This document shows, one piece after another, positions 48,801 through 61,897 of a DNA stretch of 64,000 bases. The notes beneath the pieces are model-generated. The model saw only the letters and a program-made list of their open reading frames with translations, did no database searches and was not told the origin of the DNA. The stretch spans positions 41,591,631-41,655,630 of the forward strand of contig NC_092568.1 of the NCBI RefSeq assembly GCF_037975245.1, given 5' to 3'. Position 1 is the stretch's first letter; each line of letters opens with the position of its first letter. This stretch comes from Apostichopus japonicus (lineage: Eukaryota > Echinodermata > Holothuroidea > Aspidochirotida > Stichopodidae). Position numbers and translations under genes: made by a program.

Positions 48801-51800
48801 CCAACAGAAATGATCATCAAATTGTAAAATTAATGGAAATAAGTAGAGATTCCACAATAATTTCCAAATTAGGCATAACTCTAGCCAGAAAAAAATATCA
48901 CGTTTACGTACTAATGAAAATAACAGATGTAGAATACCAAATTCAGTATGGACTATTAGTGCAAATTTAATTTTTAATCCAATTTTGAAACTGGCAATTC
49001 CAAAAGGAACATGTGTGATGAAATTGCTGAAAACTGACTAAAAGCCAAAAGGTGTTTTTATAATAACTAGATCATGTATTAACTTTAGAATCCCTGTCTT
49101 AATGTTATATTTCAGCTGGAACTTGCCTGTTAAATACATTTCCACTGAAACTGACTAAAAACCAATGAGTATTTATATAACAACTAGATCATTTGTAAAC
49201 TATAGAATATCTGTCTTAATGTTACATTTCAGCCCTGTCTTAATGTTATATTTCAGCTGGGACTTGCCTGTAAAACACATTTCCAATGATTTGTACTCAG
49301 CACCATTGACAATCTTCAATGAAACCAAGTATACAATGGTTTTGTCCTCTTTCAAAGAGTTTATGGTCTCATCAATGTTCTATGATGGTAAAAGTGATGC
49401 CGTACAGCAAGGCATTATGGGTATGATTACAGAGATTCCAAAAGGTTTCATTCAACAGTCAGTAATGCAGTTTGGAGCTGGTATCAAAGAAGTAAGTTAT
49501 TCTTAATCAAATGCTCTCATTTGATAAAAAATATGAACAAAGACAAGAATAGCATGTAGCTTATACCTTTGAGGGAATACTAATTGATATCAATCCCAAG
49601 AAGCTAAAATGTAATGGGTAATTAGCTCATGGTGCAATGCCTTACACCCTATGGAGATGCCTTAAAAGGGTTATTAGGTTATTAGGTAAAGTTGATTGCT
49701 GAACAAAATTGCTGAAAAGTTTTGAATCTCACTATGAAAACTACATCCTCATACCATTTGGTATTACAAAGATATGAGATTTTAAAATTTAGTGATACTT
49801 TGTAAATGCTTCTGACAAGAGCAGAATGGATGTCACCAGGGCACTGAAACTGTCATTGTTTTTCTATTTAATTTGTCAATAATTTCATGAACAAAATACT
49901 ATTTCTACAAAAAAAGATGAAATTCTATGTAAAGAGAACTTTGGCAGCTATGCAAACATTCCAAATGTATCAGTTTTCATGGATAAATCAACAAGAAGAT
50001 TATAATAGCATAAGTAAAGCATTCAAAGAGCATTTGCCCAGATGACATCACAGACCCCCTACTCTGATCCAACATCCTGGAGTAGTTGAAGGTTCAGCCA
50101 GTCAAAACAGGTTACATTCAACCAACCACATCTCGAGTTAGGGGTATACTATTGAGATCGGGTTTTCAACTAGCAGTGTTGACTATTGTTCTATTCAATA
50201 TAGTTTGCAATGTTTGTCACCAGAATATCCCTGTATGTTTATACCACAAATAAATAAAAATAAGATGTTTATTTTTTCTAAACCATCAAATATTAATAAG
50301 TAACTATGGTACTTTTGCACAAATGTTGACATATGCATGTGTTTGTAACAGTAATGAAGAAGTGAGTAGCAAAAAAGCTGTAAGCAGGAAGCAAAGATTT
50401 GGAAAGATGGCAAAATACCATTTTATTTTGTCATTCCTTAGACAGTCCTGCAATGGGGTAAAATGCTTCGAAAGCAGTACAACACCAAACGTTACACAGA
50501 CAATGATCTAACACTGAAGTACATTGGTTATTGGACAGATGCTGGGGCATTTTACTACTACAATACAGAAACAAACATTACTTATGAACAAACTTTGATA
50601 GATGTCAAGAATGAAGCTGAAAAAAATTACATTCCTTACAAGTAAGTACTTATTAATATATTTATATCATTGGTGCAAAAGGCTCTACAAAATAGTGAAC
50701 ATAGGTTAAGTTGATATGTTGTTCTCCTCCTTGTGGCTGTTAGCTTTCTGATACATGAGGTTTTCTGACAACAGTGGATGCTGCCCATTTGTTCTGTTTC
50801 CTTGGAGTACTTGGATGATTAAAATAAATTAGCAAGCCTACAGTATACATCAATCTGGTTGTTTGGTGTTACAATCTCCGCAAAGAAATCCATTAACTTT
50901 GCAACTGGTAAATAGACAAAGCTGAACAAAAGTTGGATTGAATTTAGTCAATTTAACTAAACTTTGGGACTAATCATTAGGGACAGTAAATTATATGTAA
51001 GTCACTGGTGTTGGCCCCAAACTTTAGCAGGCTGAGAGTTCTTAAAGTTAGTACTCTCCTTGAGGCTCTAATCCTACAGGGTATGCCAAGGCATTGAGGT
51101 GAATGAACAATTAAATATCTCATTATGGATAGCTAGATAGATAGAGGGGCAGTAAAATACTTGTAAAATTTGAGATTTTGTGACGATTATATGGATCTCT
51201 AGCATATTTGGGAGCAGTACCAACAACCTTTAACACTAATAACCAATTTAGCCACATTTAACCACTGTCAGTACTTTGAGCATGTTCTAAAAGCTTAAAA
51301 TATTCTTTTCAGTGCAGACATTTTATTTTGTGCCATTAGATGATAGGTATCATAATGCAAAGCTTATAAACTGTACACCAGTTACTCCATTCAAATTGCA
51401 GGCTTAATGAGAACTAGCAGTCTAATTTCAAAATCTTTGCAAACTGAATTAAACAATTACAGTGATGTATAACCAAATATAAATTTATATAAGTAAAGAA
51501 ATTACAGAAAGCTGACTGAAAAAAAAATTTAATGACCCAGTGGTCACTGGTTCAAACCCATTCTAACCATACGTTTATTTGCTCTTAATTGAAAATTCCA
51601 AGTATATCATTATAATTTCATTCATGGCAGGTATTACCAAATTGACTCTTGGTGGTATTACAAAGGATTAATAAGTTCTGGTGTCAAGAACTGGACTGCC
51701 ATGCCCTCTGTATTTCCCCATAACTCAAGGTAAGAAAATTATAAAGATATCAAGAATGTGATTTACAGCTGAAAGTGCTCGATGAATTACCCATGTGCTA

Positions 51801-54800
51801 CCAGCTTGTGGTGTTTATTGCAGGACACATTTAAGGGCTAATATTAACTGAACATGCAATTAATTTGACTGCATCAGCCGCTTACTTTGTTACAGAGCTC
51901 ATACAAGTTGGATGTCTAACCATCCTATATTTACATTGTGTGTCTGTTTGTTTCATAACCTTTATCAATTTTTCAAGGAATCTGTTAGTGTTGAATTTTT
52001 GGTTTCTGCACTGCTACATTTAAAACAAATTTCTTTGCCTTCTTACAGCTATGTTTATAAAAACTTAGGCTATCCAATTGCAGCACACAACAAGTACTGG
52101 TAAGTGTCATGACATTTATGTTATAAATTAATCAATTTGAGATATTTGATTGTCATTAATAAATCTTTACATTGAAATCTTGATTTTGAGATCCAAATTT
52201 AATTCGTTGAACTTTATTGCTTCATCTATCATCAACCAAACAGTTTCTCCATTGCTCCTAATAAGTCTACTTACTAAATAGTGCTGTTACATATAGTGCT
52301 GCGGTGAGAATACACACGACCTAAAAATTATGTCTTCCTGCATGCAAGCTTGAACAGATTTACACAGGTCATTACGGGAACAGAGGCAGGACATGACAGA
52401 AACTGTGGATGAAATGTCAATTTTAAGAGTATCTTACAGCAAACTGAAATTTGGAAAAAAATAAATTGGTAATTAGGCAGAGAGAAATGAGCAATTTATT
52501 TATACTTCATACCAAGAGAGAAGTAATATACTTTATGAAATACTTGTTTGAATCTCTCACATCTCAGTTTGTATACTTTATACTACAGTGATCCAGCAAC
52601 AGGTTATGACTTTATTTACTTTCTACTGCAGGGATCCAGTAACAGATTATGAGTTTGTTTACTTTATACTACAGTGATCCAGTAACAGATTATGAGTTTG
52701 TTTACTTTATACTACAGTGATCCAGCAACAGATTATGACATTATTTACTTTATACTACAGTGATCCAGCAACAGATTATGACATTATTTACTTTCTACTG
52801 CAGGGATCCAGTAACAGATTATGAGTTTGTTTACTTTATACTACAGTGATCCAGTAACAGATTATGAGTTTGTTTACTTTATACTACAGTGATCCAGCAA
52901 CAGATTATGACATTATTTACTTTATACTACAGTGATCCAGCAACAGATTATGACATTATTTACTTTCTACTGCAGGGATCCAGTAACAGATTATGAGTTT
53001 GTTTACTTTATACTACAGTGATCCAGTAACAGATTATGAGTTTGTTTACTTTATACTACAGTGATCCAGCAACAGATTATGACATTATTTACTTTCTACT
53101 GCAGGGATCCAGTAACATATTATGAGTTTGTTTACTTTATACTACAGTGATCGAGCAACAGATTATGACATTATTTACTTTCTACTGCAGGGATCAGTAA
53201 CATATTATGAGTTTGTTTACTTTATACTACAGGGATCCAGTAACAGATTATGAGTTTGTTTACTTTATACTACAGTGATCCAGTAACAGATTATGAGTTT
53301 GTTTACTTTATACTACAGTAATCCAGCAACAGATTATGACATTATTTACTTTCTACTGCAGGGATCCAGTAACAGATTATGAGTTTGTTTACTTTATACT
53401 ACAGTGATCCAGCAACAGATTATGACATTATTTACTTTCTACTGCAGGGATCCAGTAACAGATTATGAGTTTGTTTACTTTATACTACAGGGATCCAGTA
53501 ACAGATTATGAGTTTGTTTACTTTATACTACAGTGATCCAGCAACAGATTATGACATTATTTACTTTCTACTGCAGGGATCCAGTAACATATTATGAGTT
53601 TGTTTACTTTATACTACAGGGATCCAGCAACAGATTATGACATTATTTACTTTCTACTGCAGGGATCCAGTAACAGATTATGAGTTTGTTTACTTTATAC
53701 TACAGTGATCCAGTAACAGATTATGTGTTTGTTTACTTTATACTACAGTGATCCAGCAACAGATTATGACATTATTTACTTTCTACTGCAGGGATCCAGT
53801 AACATATTATGAGTTTGTTTACTTTATACTACAGGGATCCAGTAACAGATTATGAGTTTGTTTACTTTATACTACAGTGATCCAGTAACAGATTATGAGT
53901 TTGTTTACTTTATACTACAGTGATCCAGCAACAGATTATGACATTATTTACTTTCTACTGCAGGGATCCAGTAACATATTATGAGTTTGTTTACTTTATA
54001 CTACAGGGATCCAGTAACAGATTATGAGTTTGTTTACTTTATACTACAGTGATCCAGCAACAGATTATGACATTATTTACTTTCTACTGCAGGGATCCAG
54101 TAACAGATTATGAGTTTGTTTACTTTATACTGCAGGGATCCAGTAACAGATTATGAGTTTGTTTCCTTTATACTGCAGGGATCCAGCAACAGATTATGCT
54201 AAGAAAAATGGGGGAGCATTTGACTTTATAGTGGAATTTATACGAGCAATACCTCAAGATGAGGTGAGAGTTCTATGATCACATATCACGACAGGTTACA
54301 ACTAAATTAACCAATGTTCACATGTAGCTCAGTATTGCGAGATGTATGTTTGAAACTCAATTTGCCAACTTTTACAAATTTTAACATCAAATTCTACATC
54401 AATTGTGAATGAATGGTATTTATAAACAGTAATTCACTACAATATGGAAAGTCATCCCTGCAGTTAGTCTGTTATTCGTATGGTTACATGTGCTATTGAG
54501 CTCAGGTTTAAAAGTTGACATGTGTTTGGTAATTTTCCATTGAAAGCTAATCTATATTGTCAGATTAAAATTGCTTCAATCTCATAAACTCAAGCTTGAT
54601 AGAGATATATGCAAATAACATTGTTTCATAATTCTGTATGATTGTTTACACTGTCAGGAATTTTGGAATTTCCTGTTGTCATCAGCCAAGAAGGATTGGG
54701 GGCTTATTCTTTATGAACAGGTACAACTTTTTCACATCAGCAAAACAAAATCTGTTTTATAGATTTATAGCTCTGTAATTTGTTACATATTTATAACCAA

Positions 54801-57800
54801 ATACATCAATTATTTGCTGTTTGCACATACAGTAATTCTTGATGACGTTTTATTAGGCAGGGAAATCTATGCAACTTACATAATCTTTTATAATTATAAT
54901 ATCACTGTTTAATATTGATCCAGAGTTCATATTTTCTTACTTTCTCAAGCGAGTGTCCTAATCAATCAACCTTTCATGCTTTTGTTATGTTTCCTTTTAA
55001 AGCTTTGACAATACAAATATTATATCAACAATTAAGTGTAATATATGTAACATGTATGTTACTGCATAACAATTTTTTTACGAATTTTTACGAAGACTGA
55101 CATACGAATTTTGGCATGATCATAATCCAGTTATGTTACAACTTTCAGGATGGGAAAAATATAACTGACATAAAATTGTTCTTGAATATGTTTCAAGTAG
55201 TTTTCAATACTTTAGATATGAATTTAGTAAATAGATTATGAACTTGAACTGGTGCTTTCATGTGTTATTAGGATTGGCTAAACTATCAGTTTGAGGATAT
55301 GAGCTGCACCCTAGAAAACGTAACTGTAGCCCGTAAATGGTTGATGGACATGGGTAAAGGAGCCATGAGAAACGATCTTCCTATACAGTACTGTATGCCA
55401 ATGGCGAGACATTTACTACAGACAGTGGAGATACCACATGTAACACAGGTAAGATGTTCCTGGGGAGGAATACAAGTTACTTAAGTTAATTATTACTCAT
55501 TCATTATTAATATTTAACTTTTGAAATTGCAGACCTTTCCAATTGTGTTCTAATCAAGACATAATATTCACACTAAATCTAAAGAGAACAGATCTATGAT
55601 CTTAGTGCAGGACTGATGGCCAATGAATCTTATACAGAGCAATTACTGTCCCACAAAGTACTGTATATGCATGTTATATTTGTATAATTCTTTTTTTTGA
55701 AGCATACAAGACATGTTGAGCTTTAAATAGAGTAATATTTTTTGGGAATACCAGATTAAATGATCTGTATATACCTGTAACAGAACAATTGTTCTTTTAT
55801 AAATAACTTAAATCAAATCTAGTAAAGTTTCAATGCTTTGGTTTTAGGCATTGATTCATAACAATCTTGCATACATATAATGACTTATGTAACTCATTGT
55901 GAGAGTTTGAATAGTTAGTTATTTGACTTTCTCTTCTACACAATGCTTATCATCTTCATTCTTCTTCTCTTCAAGGCGAGAGCTAGTGATGATTACCATC
56001 CAGGAAATGACCAGTGGAAGATTGGTCTTACTTCTATCATTCACCACGCCCTGGACATCAGACCATTCAAGGATAATTTCAGAACAAACCCAGCAAATGA
56101 TCATAGTCGTAAGACAAATAACATAAAGCTACTTAGTTGCAATTGTTTAACCCTTTTATGGTATCCTGAGGATTGGATCCAAGATTTTATACTTTGGGTA
56201 AAAGGAAGGGGCATGGTGGGGGGGGGGGGGATGAATGCCCTCCTGTTCAACTAACACAAAAATCAAAAGAAGCTAGTAGCACAACCTTGTGCTTAGACCT
56301 TATTGATATCAACTATATATGCCCAAGAATGCACCATTTGATGTCTAAAATTTTAAGTTTGCTGCAGGAGAACTCCCAGACCATTTTTTTGGGACGACTA
56401 CTGGACTCCACCAATTCCTGAGCCACACCCCCTCCCAGCCTCCCTATATATCCTTGCTTCACCCATGGTGCCATTATATGTATACTGCTGAAAAGATGCT
56501 CCATTCGTTAGTTTAATGATATTCTTTTGTGCTTGTGCTTGCTTTACATGGAGACCAAACCGAAGAGTAAGCTCAAGTTACTGGTACTCCAAAGTAGTGT
56601 ATTACCAGGATAATTTTGTGATTACTAATAACTGGGCATTAATGGTAATGTTCATGATTTACGTCCTTGTTTCACTTTCAGTTTATGGAAGCTGTGCTGC
56701 TTAAGGGACAAGGCAGCACTTAAATTGAAAATATGAGACTGAATTGTCATGTGATGAATGTTTCTCTAGAGACAGAAAATGTTATGTACAGTTCCATGAA
56801 CATCTTTGAAAGTAATTTTCACAATGTTGATAGAGAAAGTGTATATTTCTTTTCCCAATTAAGCAAAATACCAACCAGAGCCATATCCTGGATTACAAAC
56901 AGTCATTGCAATATACAGTACTGGTCCAGTAGGTCCCAGTGACAGGATTGGATTTGAAAATGTAACTCGAATCAACAGGTAATCATCATTCGCTGATGTT
57001 ACTCATCCCTAGAGTAAACACACAGACTTACAGCTTGAGAACGTTTGCATACAGTGCACCGTGCATGTGGAACTCACTTCCAGAACATGTAAAAATGTGC
57101 AATACTGTGAACGGTTTCAAATCAGCACTCAAAACGTAACGTTCACCAAAGTATATATGTTATAATTGTTATTATTTTGTTAAGCGCTACGAGAATTATT
57201 TCATAGTTTGTTTGGCGATATATAAAAATTATGTATGATTATTATTATTATTCATAAAATATGGGAAATCCAGAAAACCAGTTTTCAATCCAAAAGCAGA
57301 TTTCATTACCTGGATGCCAGGTATGTTTTGTTGAAGACCTATTGAGCCTTTTGCACAGAACTAATTTGAACTGAATTTGACCAAACAATGTTCACCAAAA
57401 GAATATCCTCACATTGGAGAATTCGCAGATTAATTGTAGCCTTAATTTGGAGTTATCATGTTTAAAAATTGTCAGACTTTGATGCCTGTTGACCTCGTGT
57501 GACCTTTGACTTCTACCAATTTCAATAGGATCTTGCACTCACCAACATGGATCTACATACTAAGTATGAAGTTCAAGAAAGATGCACTTCTTGTGTTGTC
57601 GTGTTTACAAGATTTTCAGACTTGCACTTCAATGTTGACTGCAAATGACCTTTGACCTTCACCAATTTCGATATGATTCATGTACACAACAAGCTAAATT
57701 AGCATACTATGCATTAAGGTCAACAAAGATGTACTTTTCGAGTTATCGAGTTCACAAAGTTTTCATACTTTGACCCCAAATGACCAGTGAACTTCACAGA

Positions 57801-60800
57801 AAACAATAGGGTTCTTGTACTCAATAAGATGTATCCACATACCAGTATGAAGTTAATCCACCATTAACCTTTTGAGTTACCATGTTTACAAGTGTCACAT
57901 ACATACACACGCACATCTACACACACATGCCATCACCATTGCATAAATTCCTTTGCCACCGGCAGAGAAATACAAACATAAAATAAAATTAACGCATTAA
58001 ATATTCCTGCTAGCTTGATATGCAAGCTGTCACTGAAAAATTTCTGTCCAATTTAAGGAACTATAGTTATCTCATAATATTCCAAATAAAGTATTCTTAA
58101 TAATTTCTTGTTTAAAAAAAAAAAAAACACAATAAAAAACAGCAGCTATTGGAAAAATTAATCAACTAAAGATAGATTCATATCAATGAAATAATTATAA
58201 CTCATCTATCACCATTCATTTAATATCGTTAAGTTTAGCTCAAAATGATAAATGTTAACTTCTAAAAACAAGGACATTTTGAAACGATATTCATCGGTGA
58301 ACAATATTCATTTGATCTCTGCATTCATTACATTCACTTGATCTGGTGTACTTCTCTAGTTTGATACTTATTAACACAGTGACCCAGGAAATAGACTATA
58401 GGAACAAATATATGTTAACGTGATTTCAACCCGAGAAAAGTTAACTTTCCATACTCTTTTTCTCATTTAGAACAATAAATTCTGACGGCCTTCTTCTTCA
58501 ACCATCACGACCAATGATGGCAGCAGATGATTACATCCTTGGTGTAAGATTCCTTTGATTTTGTTTATACATGACAAAACATTTATGAAATTTGTTTCTT
58601 CTGTAATGCATTCATAACTCTTTAAACATTTTCACTAGTCTATTACGAATATGGTCAATTAAAGTTTAAATAGTTGCTTGACCTAGGTGAAATCTGTAAC
58701 CCTATTGCCTTAAACTTTCCATTTTTGTTAATTTTATAGACAGCATTTGCTGGTAAAGGACTTGGTGTAAGTGAGAGGGTTTGGTCAACATACAGCAATG
58801 TGAGTGGTTTCATCTTTGGTGCAATTATGGCAATTGATGTGGCCAAACCAATCCAAGTTACTCCAGAAAATGTGGAACTAGAAATGGTAGGTGAAAATTC
58901 TTGTTGCATCTGTCACTGTTCATTCCAGTAATGTTGAAGTGTTTCTAAATGTCAATAAAATTTAGTTTTGCAAATATTGTTGATTTATTGATTAGTGCTA
59001 CCCCTTCAACCCCCCCCCCCTCCCCCTCCAAGTGAAAGGATTGTTCCTGATGTGTCAGGTTCGATACAAGAACTAATATTTACAATGGTTCTGAGAGCTG
59101 ATTCCAGTCTTGATTGCGGTTATAGTATAACTGCTCTGCTACATACCTGATAAATGCTGGACGATACCAATAGGTATATTCTAGCCTGCAGAATTAATCA
59201 CCTCCAAGGACAGATCATTACAGTACTTACCACTCTACCAAATTATAGCTGTATATAAGGATCCATGACATATTAGAGAACTTCCCCCCAAAATATGTCT
59301 AAATTTTTTCCTTCTAGACTGGTACTTCATATACGTACATGGATGAAGCACCAGTATTTTCAACCAAACTCTTTGATAAAGATCACCCTTTGACAGTTGG
59401 ACCAAACCCAGAAGAACACTATCAGCTGTGGCATACTGCTCCAATCTTTAAATTCAAGTAAGATACAGTTAATGTTACTATAGCCTTGAATACTGTAAAA
59501 CATGTTGATAAAATGAGAAACCTGCTAAGCATGAGCACTACTGAAGAGCAAACTTGGTGTATTTGCAGGGAACAGTTAGGTACATTTCCACCACTTAATT
59601 ACAGGTCATCAGAATAACAACATGGTATAAATGTTAGAGTTAAAATAATCAGTAGATCTGCATGTTGTTATTAAGTGTCTCACAGTCAGCATTTATTTCC
59701 TTTTTCATTTCCATTTCTAGCTTCATTGTCATTTCAGTTTTGAAGCATTCTGAATCTTCTGAAGTTCAAGTTTCACCATTTACTCTAAAGATGTTACAGG
59801 GTTGTTTGCATTGTATGTTATTAGACTCTAAGTGTACATACCCCTGAAACTTACTCCAAACATCATTGGAAAGCTAAATTAAAACTTAAAAAATAATTAT
59901 TTACGTCTGTAGATCTATCTTAATAAGTATCTTAAATAAATATTGTTTAAACTTTACAACAACAGCAGCAACATACTGTTTCCAGATGAATTCATCACTG
60001 ATTTAATTTCAAGACTGGAGGAAACAGATTTTGATACCAATCTCATCCACTAACTGCAACCTACATGAACTGTTAAAGGACTATTTTCTATATCTAGCTT
60101 GAACTCCAATTCAAATTCAGTTTATATATTCACAATGTTCATCAATCTATTTCAAGTGAGCCAACATGGTTAGCTTATCTATTTTATATGATGTACTTTA
60201 TCCGTAACCTCTGCTATTGCAAAATACAAATTGCCTATAAAGTCCATTTCTATTTTACATGTCTGTTTTATGATTGATTTATTCTGGGTGTGATTGCAAA
60301 CATTGACTGTAGTAACTACACACTATAAAACAACAATTGGCGTCACTAGCTGATGATTTCACTCCATATAGAGATGTCATCCTATACAAGCAATCTATAT
60401 AGTGATATATGATAGCTGAACATAGGCGTAGGAGCCCAATTTGATTTGGGGGGGGGGGGGGCTGTAACGACGTGCCTGAAATGCTCCGCATGAGTTCAAC
60501 ATGTTAATGTGCATATTATATACTGTAGGCATGCATTGGTTATTACAACGCATGCCAATTACATACAATCATTTGCCGTGTTATTACCCTAATAATGATA
60601 ATAATAATATAAGTTGAACCATTAAAAACAGATTGCAATTTATTTTTCTTTAGGTGCCCGAATAATTCTCAGCATATTGCTCGAATTTTCACAAAAATAT
60701 TTTTTTGTGCAGCCCCCCCCCCCCCCCCCCTACGTAGCTGAGTATCAGGTTATTCTCTTCTTGGACATGAGCTACAAAGCTTTCAACTTGTTATTATATT

Positions 60801-61053
60801 TTCTAGCAATGAGAGTTGGGCAATTCTTGGTGAGACGTCTAAACTGGTACCAGTGTCTCCAAATCGATTTCATAGCATTTTAGTGGCATCTGAAGGCATT
60901 CACCTTGAACTGCACACTGGTGCGAGAGAAGTCATTAAAATGATGGTTCAGACAGGAGATACAACGTGGGAGCTGGAGTGTGCAGGACTGGAGGCCGGAG
61001 GAAGACTTGTTATTGAAATCAAAAACATTAATGTATTTGCTTGTGTGACATGA
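45876..61053 (+). CDS. Secreted glycoside-hydrolase-like protein, 16 exons
   Basis: Coding exons: 45876-45948, 47915-48243, 48609-48763, 49257-49491, 50442-50641, 51631-51729, 52049-52099, 54179-54263, 54658-54720, 55272-55448, 55976-56108, 56864-56978, 58471-58543, 58740-58886, 59318-59457 and 60807-61053. Sum 2322 bases, 773 residues, all phases consistent. Residues 1-21 form a signal peptide (MENCLLVVVVLILSSFGIVS). A beta-rich N-terminal part precedes a likely TIM barrel with YIGYWTDAGAFYYY (about 292-305), YYQIDSWW (332-339), YEQDWL (428-433) and ARASDDYHPGNDQWKIG (490-506). Acidic residues D431 and D494/D495 are candidate nucleophile and acid/base, by analogy with clan GH-D (alpha-galactosidase-like) enzymes. 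I recognise the conserved pattern but not a characterised member, so substrate is unknown. Confidence 0.8.
49020..49256 (+). repeat. Tandem duplication of the exon 4 acceptor region
   Basis: The block ACTGACTAAAA...TAGATCAT...CTGTCTTAATGTTA, TTTCAG is present twice (about 49028-49115 and 49150-49232), and a shorter third copy carries the real acceptor at 49256. After the first copy, 49116-49150 reads like the start of exon 4 (WNLPVKYIST) and then hits a stop. Decoy exon start. Confidence 0.8.
52568..54178 (+). repeat. 43-bp minisatellite made from the exon 8 splice acceptor
   Basis: About 37 units of ACTTTATACTACAG followed by TGATCCAGTAACAGATTATG and AGTTTGTTT. The last unit merges into the true acceptor (TACTGCAG) and exon 8 (GGATCCAGCAACAGATTATG). 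So each unit holds a copy of the polypyrimidine/CAG acceptor and the first ~20 coding bases. Two unit types, CTACAGTGATCCAG and CTGCAGGGATCCAG, alternate in blocks, showing later expansion of multi-unit blocks. Entering any decoy leads to a stop within one or two units. Confidence 0.93.
57003..57260 (+). mobile_element. LINE 3' end in intron 12
   Basis: The frame SLRTFAYSAPCMWNSLPEHV, then KMCNTVNGFKSALKT and stop, is the conserved C-terminal tail of CR1/L2/Jockey-type LINE ORF2. It is followed by an AGCGCTACGAGAATT 3' UTR and a TTA microsatellite tail, as usual for 5'-truncated insertions. Confidence 0.85.
57400..57990 (+). repeat. Dispersed repeat with 3' hairpin
   Basis: Internal sub-repeats of GACCTTTGACTTCTACCAAT type (about 57500, 57650, 57790) lead to ACATACACACGCACA, CCATCACCATTGCATAAATT and a terminal hairpin TTCCTTTGCC/GGCAGAGAA. 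Similar ends lie at 9830-9920 and 45140-45220. It might be a Helitron-like 3' end; family not settled. Confidence 0.55.
59966..60053 (+). CDS. Alternative terminal exon of the hydrolase-like gene (candidate)
   Basis: Follows the acceptor ACAACAACAG and keeps the phase left by exon 15 (two bases AA). It reads N-SNILFPDEFITDLISRLEE, then TDFDTNLIH and stop at 60051-60053. The acceptor is a CAGCAG pair (59965 or 59968), which would add or drop one residue. It would replace the 82-codon last exon at 60807-61053 by a 28-residue end. No transcript is available to confirm use. Confidence 0.45.
60421..60734. mobile_element. CATAGGCGTA-family MITE in the last intron
   Basis: Left end CATAGGCGTAGGAGCCC, right end worn to CCCTACG. 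Flanks TAGCTGAA (60413-60420) and TAGCTGAG (60735-60742) form an 8 bp target duplication with one mismatch. G and C runs of 14 and 19 lie near the ends. The element ends about 70 bases before the exon 16 acceptor. Confidence 0.7.
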
Positions 61054-61468
61054 TATATGTGTTTAAAGTTTAAGCATGATTCCAATATAAACTCAATTAT
61101 GTACTGATGCTCAAAGATTAAAACCGAATTTTTTTTAATCAAGGTTAACAATATTTCTTTTGCAAGAACCTTTCAGACTTTTTACCAATGGCATAAATTT
61201 CATATCCTTTCCAAAGACTTTTCTGCAATGAATGCGAGTTTAATCCATGTCCAATGTTTATACTAAGTATTTGCATTGTAGAGTGCTCTGTTGCTGTGAC
61301 TGCCATAACTATATGAAGTTTAATTTTTTTGCTCAAAACTACATGGCCAGAAATATAGGTAAGGAATTCTGAGACAGGATTGCAAATGACACTAAACAAT
61401 AGTGACATTTATATCTATGTTTTACACTGGATATTTTTATAATCTTACCAAAGATGAAGCTTTGTAAT
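61054..61468 (+). other. 3' flank/UTR of the hydrolase-like gene
   Basis: AT-rich sequence after the stop codon. No clear AATAAA signal was picked out and no exon is seen. Confidence 0.4.
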
Positions 61469-61897
61469 CAGGGGGGTAGGAGCAGGGGGTAGGAGCCAGG
61501 GCGGCACTGGGGGAAGTGCCCCCACTTTTTTCAAAAATAGCAAATGTGCCCTACTGGCAAATAAAATGTGCCCCTTTGATGAAGAACTGTCTTTTGGATA
61601 TCATAAGCCTTTGTTGATTCAAATATTTTATTTTAATTATTTCTTTTTAGTCTGTACATGCTATTTTATAAATGGCATCCCATATCTTTTTGCAGCACGG
61701 TTAACAATATACAATCTCAATAAATGAAAAATCAATGTTGCAGCGCACCATAATAGTATTGATAGCATACCAACACATCAGTGATATGGCCGGTGTGTAT
61801 CGGTTTATACTGTAGCATAATGAGTGGTGGTTGTGGAATGAGAAAGTGCCCCTCTGATGTTGTGCCCCCCACTTTTTGGAAGCTTCCTACCCCCCTG
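61469..61897. mobile_element. 429-bp hAT-like MITE
   Basis: Ends CAGGGGGGTAGGAGC and GCTTCCTACCCCCCTG are inverted copies. Flanks TTTGTAAT (61461-61468) and TGTGTAAT (61898-61905) match at 7 of 8 positions. GTGCCCC words occur near both ends. No coding capacity. Confidence 0.78.
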
